The notes under the pieces: generated by a model
What the model was told of the DNA's origin: nothing
The model's input: the letters and a program-made list of their open reading frames with translations, nothing else
The model's database searches: none
Translations under genes and position numbers: made by a program
Part shown: positions 61,132 to 64,000 of the stretch, one piece after another
How the letters are laid out: each line of letters starts with the position of its first letter
How positions within the stretch are numbered: position 1 is the stretch's first letter
DNA from: Rhodococcus sp. 14-1411-2a
GTDB lineage: Bacteria; Actinomycetota; Actinomycetes; Mycobacteriales; Mycobacteriaceae
DNA length: 64,000 nt
Assembly (NCBI RefSeq): GCF_002259485.1
Contig: NZ_NPGA01000018.1
Coordinates: forward strand, 242,296 to 306,295
Direction: 5' to 3'

Positions 61132-61151
61132 TTGCAACGGTAGTTGCGCAA
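61132..61151. promoter_or_regulatory. Inverted repeat in the divergent promoter, probable IclR operator
   Basis: TTGCAACGGTAGTTGCGCAA has arms GCAAC/GTTGC around four bases. Further TGCAAC/TTGCG copies lie at about 61119-61126 and 61172-61178. It sits midway between the deaminase and KDG kinase starts. Confidence 0.5.
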
Positions 61152-61215
61152 TGTGTTTATGCTTTGTAGTCTGCAACGAAAGTCAGCGTTCCCGCAAGAG
61201 TTCGAGGAGATCGAC

Positions 61216-62238
61216 GTGAAAGCACCACGAGCGGTGTGTGTGGGCGAAGGCCTCGTCGTTCTGGTTGCCGAGCCGGGCCCATTGGAGAAATCGAACACGT
61301 TCCACCGCACAGCCGGGGGCGCAGAAGCCAACGTGGCCAGGGTGTTCGGTCAATTGGGCGTCGATGCGTCGTGGATCTCTCGAGTGGGAGATGACGGATT
61401 CGGCCGGTACCTTGTCGGTCAATTGATCGCGGCAGGTGTCGACACCTCCGGTGTGACGCTCGACCACGAGCGACCCACTGGCATGTACGTGAAGCAACGC
61501 GGATCGGGTTCCGGCGACCGCCACGACCTCGCATGCCGAGACAGTGCGATGACCTACTTCCGTGCCGGCTCGGCTGCGAGTGCTCTGTCGCCCACAGACA
61601 TCGACGGGAATGCAGCGAACCTTGTCGCCCGTACCGACCTGATCCACTTCACCGGAATCACGGTGGCCATCTCCGATACCGCCGCCGATCTGACGAGATA
61701 CTTGATGGATCAGCCCACTCTCGTCAGCTTCGATCTGAACTATCGGCCGGCGCTGTGGAAATCTCGGCCGGACACAGCCACCGATGTTCTCGGTGAACAT
61801 GTTCGAGGAAGCGATGTGGTGTTCATGGGTGCGGACGAAGCTGCGCTGGTGTTCGGCACGTCCGATCCCGCCGAGCTGCGCGAGATGTTTCCGCAACCAC
61901 ATCACCTGGTGATCAAGAACGACGCGCACATCGTGACGGCGTTCGAGGGGGCCGCTCGGATCGACGTACCGGCGCTGAAGCTCGACGTAGTCGAGAAGAT
62001 CGGTGCCGGAGACGCGTTCGCGGGCGGATATCTGACCGGACTGCTGTCGGGCAGGAGTTCCGTCGAGCGCGTTCGGTTCGGTCACCTGTGCGCGGCGGGT
62101 GCGTTGACCGGGCAGGACGACATCGCCTCGGTGCTTCCCTTGACGGTGCTGACCCAACTGGCCGAACTGGCCGACGCCGATTGGGCGAGGCTGGACTACG
62201 CGGCCACTGCCGCGCGCCACCCGGAGATGTCGCAATGA
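61216..62238 (+). CDS. kdgK: PfkB-family 2-keto-3-deoxygluconate kinase
   Basis: 340 residues from GTG 61216, with GAGGAG upstream; the open frame from 61144 crosses the operator region. PfkB features are the N-terminal TAGGAEANVARVFGQLG and the C-terminal signature KIGAGDAFAGGYLTGLL (catalytic Asp). FDLNYRPALWKS matches KDG kinases. It phosphorylates KDG to KDPG, the substrate of the aldolase at 57540. Stop overlaps the IclR start by four bases. Confidence 0.88.
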   Translation: MKAPRAVCVGEGLVVLVAEPGPLEKSNTFHRTAGGAEANVARVFGQLGVDASWISRVGDDGFGRYLVGQLIAAGVDTSGVTLDHERPTGMYVKQRGSGSGDRHDLACRDSAMTYFRAGSAASALSPTDIDGNAANLVARTDLIHFTGITVAISDTAADLTRYLMDQPTLVSFDLNYRPALWKSRPDTATDVLGEHVRGSDVVFMGADEAALVFGTSDPAELREMFPQPHHLVIKNDAHIVTAFEGAARIDVPALKLDVVEKIGAGDAFAGGYLTGLLSGRSSVERVRFGHLCAAGALTGQDDIASVLPLTVLTQLAELADADWARLDYAATAARHPEMSQ

Positions 62239-63032
62239 GTCAGAGTCTCGCGCGGGCGATGACACTGCTCGGCTTGCTCGGCGACGGACCGCGGTCGCTC
62301 GACGAGCTGGCGTCGGTTCTCGAGGTCCACAAGACGACCGTGCTGAGGCTCCTTCGCACGATGGAAGCCGACAGATTCGTCCAGCACGACGCGGACCACC
62401 GATATCAGCTCGGATCCAGGTTGTTCGAACTCGCCAACCATGCGCTCGAACAGCGGGATGTTCGGAGCATTGCCCGGCCGCACTTGTCCGAACTGAACGC
62501 GATCACCGGCCAAACCGTCCACCTCGCCACCTACGAGGCCGGCGTCGTCATCTACATCGACAAGTTCGACGCCCAGCAGAGCGTGCGGATGTATTCGCGA
62601 ATCGGAAAGCCTGCGCCGCTCCACTGCACAGCTGTGGGGAAGGTCCTCATCTCGGCGCGGCCGGAGGCGGAGCGTGTGCAGATTGCACGCAACATCACCT
62701 ACACGCCGTTCACCGAAAGAACCATCACGACGGCCGAGCGTTACCTTCGCGAGCTCGACCTCGTGCGCGAGCAGGGGTTCGCCGAAGACCGCGAGGAGCA
62801 CGAGTCCTTCGTCAACTGCATCGGATGCGCAGTACGCAACGGAACCGGTGATGTGGTGGCAGCGGTATCGATGTCCGTGCCCGACATGGTGCTCGATCAT
62901 CAGCAGGTGCTTGCCACGCTCCCCGAAGTGCAGCACGCCGCGGCGGCGATCTCCGCAGGATTGGGATGGCACCCGCAAGAAGCCCAGGACGACAGAACAC
63001 AGAACCAGAACTCGAAGGAAGGAACACAATGA
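62235..63032 (+). CDS. IclR-family transcriptional regulator
   Basis: 265 residues from ATG 62235. The N-terminal winged helix has SLARAMTLLGLLGDGPRSLDELASVLEVHKTTVLRLLRTME (in outline). The effector domain contains GKPAPLHCTAVGKVLISA and a C-terminal GCAVRNGTGDVVAAVSMSVP. It probably senses an aldonate, KDG or similar and controls both divergent transcripts through the repeat at 61132-61151. Its stop overlaps the RidA gene. Confidence 0.9.
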   Translation: MSQSLARAMTLLGLLGDGPRSLDELASVLEVHKTTVLRLLRTMEADRFVQHDADHRYQLGSRLFELANHALEQRDVRSIARPHLSELNAITGQTVHLATYEAGVVIYIDKFDAQQSVRMYSRIGKPAPLHCTAVGKVLISARPEAERVQIARNITYTPFTERTITTAERYLRELDLVREQGFAEDREEHESFVNCIGCAVRNGTGDVVAAVSMSVPDMVLDHQQVLATLPEVQHAAAAISAGLGWHPQEAQDDRTQNQNSKEGTQ

Positions 63033-63430
63033 GTGAGAAGATCGAAATCCGCACCACAGGTGCGCCCGCACCTGCCCACACATTTTCCCAGGGAGTCCGG
63101 AAGGGGCCGTTCGTTCAGGTCTCGGGGCAGGGGCCGGTCGACCCGGCCACCAGTGAATACCTGTATCCAGGCGATGTAGCCGCGCAGACGACCCGCACAC
63201 TCGAGAACGTCAAAGCGATCGTCGAGGCCAGCGGTGCGACCTTCGACGACGTCGTCATGCTGAGGGTGTATCTGACCAAGCGTGAGGACTTCTCGACCAT
63301 GAACGACGCTTACGGCCAGTTCGTGTCGGCACATACGTCGGGGGACGTTCTACCGAGTCGCACCACAGTGTTCACAGGACTGCCCAGGGAAGAGATGTTG
63401 GTCGAAATCGATGCCGTAGCGATCGTCTGA
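63029..63430 (+). CDS. RidA-family imine/enamine deaminase
   Basis: 133 residues from ATG 63029. The Rid fold is marked by FSQGVRKGPFVQVSGQGPVDP and LPSRTTVFTGLPREEMLVEIDAVA; the catalytic Arg is at about residue 111. RidA hydrolyses reactive enamines/imines made by PLP dehydratases. In this cluster it would help release ammonia from the product of the D-amino acid dehydratase. Last gene of the kdgK-iclR-ridA transcript. Confidence 0.92.
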   Translation: MSEKIEIRTTGAPAPAHTFSQGVRKGPFVQVSGQGPVDPATSEYLYPGDVAAQTTRTLENVKAIVEASGATFDDVVMLRVYLTKREDFSTMNDAYGQFVSAHTSGDVLPSRTTVFTGLPREEMLVEIDAVAIV

Positions 63431-63480
63431 TCAAGGCATGCGGCAGATGTTCACACGAAAATTACATCCGACCAGGCGAT

Positions 63481-63509
63481 TTGCGTAAGCGTTGGTCTTC
63501 GCGTAACTT
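63481..63509 (+). promoter_or_regulatory. Candidate rrn promoter
   Basis: TTGCGT (63481-63486) and TAACTT (63504-63509) are separated by 17 bases and could be the -35 and -10 boxes of the major rrn promoter. Other pairs may exist in this leader. Confidence 0.4.
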
Positions 63510-63683
63510 TTGTCGAGTCAGAGCAACACGGACACCGACCCGGTCTTCACGGACTGGGACAACGAGGTTGTACGGAGTATGCACTGAACAACCCAGGCAA
63601 GGCTCGAAAGTAATGAGTCATGTCTGGGGTTCGAGCGTGTAAGCCCCGAAGTTACCGTGCAAACGGTAGTGACGGTGTGTGCG

Positions 63684-63696
63684 TGTTCTTTGAGAA
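63684..63696 (+). promoter_or_regulatory. rrn boxA antitermination element
   Basis: TGTTCTTTGAGAA followed by CTCAACAGTGTGT is the boxA-type antitermination element of mycobacterial and rhodococcal rrn leaders, where Nus factors assemble. Confidence 0.75.
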
Positions 63697-63904
63697 CTCA
63701 ACAGTGTGTCGATGAATGTCAGTGCCGAAATATTTTGTTTTGGTGAAAGCATTCGATGTATCAGCCATCCGCTTGTGGTGGTTGTTGTCGGGTGTTGTTT
63801 GAAATGCTAGTTGAGTTTTTTTGCTAGTGATTTGACTTGATGTCTTTGACTGATTCGCAGCTTCGATCCTCTTTTCGGGGGTCGGGGTTGTTGTTTCGCA
63901 GGTC

Positions 63905-64000
63905 TTTTACGGAGAGTTTGATCCTGGCTCAGGACGAACGCTGGCGGCGTGCTTAACACATGCAAGTCGAGCGGTAAGGCCTTTCGGGGTACACGAGCGG
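63905..64000 (+). rRNA. rrs: 16S ribosomal RNA, 5' end (truncated by the window)
   Basis: GGAGAGTTTGATCCTGGCTC begins the conserved 16S start, continuing through the universal primer-27F site and GACGAACGCTGGCGGCGTGC to the V1 loop (GTAAGGCCTTTCGGGGTACACG), which is Rhodococcus-like. The mature 5' end is about 63905. The rest of the operon lies beyond the window. Confidence 0.97.

Larger units (their letters stand above)
63431..63904 (+). other. rRNA operon upstream region
   Basis: 474 bases without a protein-coding gene. It holds the promoter and transcribed leader of the rrn operon. I see no other RNA gene. Confidence 0.75.

Noticed and set aside
61144..61215. N-terminal extension of KDG kinase
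   Set aside because: Crosses the operator repeats; GTG 61216 has a GAGGAG site and matches PfkB lengths.
1..64000. Mobile elements, CRISPR arrays, phage genes
   Set aside because: No transposase, integrase, direct-repeat array or phage protein seen. The solitary methyltransferase is not embedded in a mobile context that I can recognise.

Overview
The window is high-GC actinobacterial chromosome and ends in the first ~95 bases of a 16S rRNA gene whose 5' region reads as Rhodococcus-type. Leaderless or GTG/TTG starts, DUF3558 lipoproteins, FprB, RecBCD and many small ArsR/TetR/LacI/IclR regulators fit a Rhodococcus (or Rhodococcoides) species. I see no insertion sequence, phage, CRISPR array or tRNA. 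Genes are tightly packed, often with 4-base ATGA overlaps, and the gene order looks chromosomal.

Region 1 (1-8769) is a sugar or polyol catabolic locus: a truncated FGGY sugar kinase, two LacI regulators, a small P-loop kinase, an L-xylulose-reductase-like SDR, a three-gene ribose/fructose-type ABC importer and a mannitol-dehydrogenase-family enzyme. LacI-like palindromes sit in both divergent promoter regions.

Region 2 (8757-22109) is mixed: a TesB-like thioesterase, a PRISE-like reductase divergent from an ArsR regulator with twin palindromes, an N6-adenine DNA methyltransferase, a DUF1648 membrane protein, a beta-propeller/membrane protein pair, a tandem TetR protein, a stand-alone LuxR HTH, DedA, an SMP-30-like lipoprotein, an AHSA1/ArsR pair, DUF998, and a DUF3558 lipoprotein with a helical partner.

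Region 3 (22110-38213): a DAACS symporter preceded by a 21-codon leader peptide of the cysteine/sulfur type, a YdcF/SanA protein, an ABC-F ATPase, an acyl-CoA synthetase, a DUF2786 protein, a secreted SxxK protein, FprB beside an AurF-like diiron protein, two uncharacterised cytoplasmic proteins, and an ADP-ribose module (NrtR-like regulator divergent from an ADP-ribosylglycohydrolase and a macrodomain protein).

Region 4 (38360-56066): recC-recB-recD, a paralog of one of the uncharacterised proteins, a CysJ-like reductase, a DUF2079 membrane protein, an alarmone-synthetase-like protein with a C-terminal S1-like domain, an ECF sigma factor with a SnoaL domain, a VOC protein, a chorismate-mutase-like small protein, a FAD reductase and a hypothetical protein.

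Region 5 (56101-63430) is a coherent divergent catabolic cluster: GntP transporter, KDPG aldolase, N-acyl-D-amino-acid deacylase, D-serine-dehydratase-like PLP enzyme, KDG kinase, IclR regulator and RidA. Together these could take N-acetyl-D-glucosaminate (oxidised GlcNAc) to pyruvate and glyceraldehyde 3-phosphate. This is the most interesting system I find. Region 6 (63431-64000) is the promoter, boxA leader and start of an rRNA operon.
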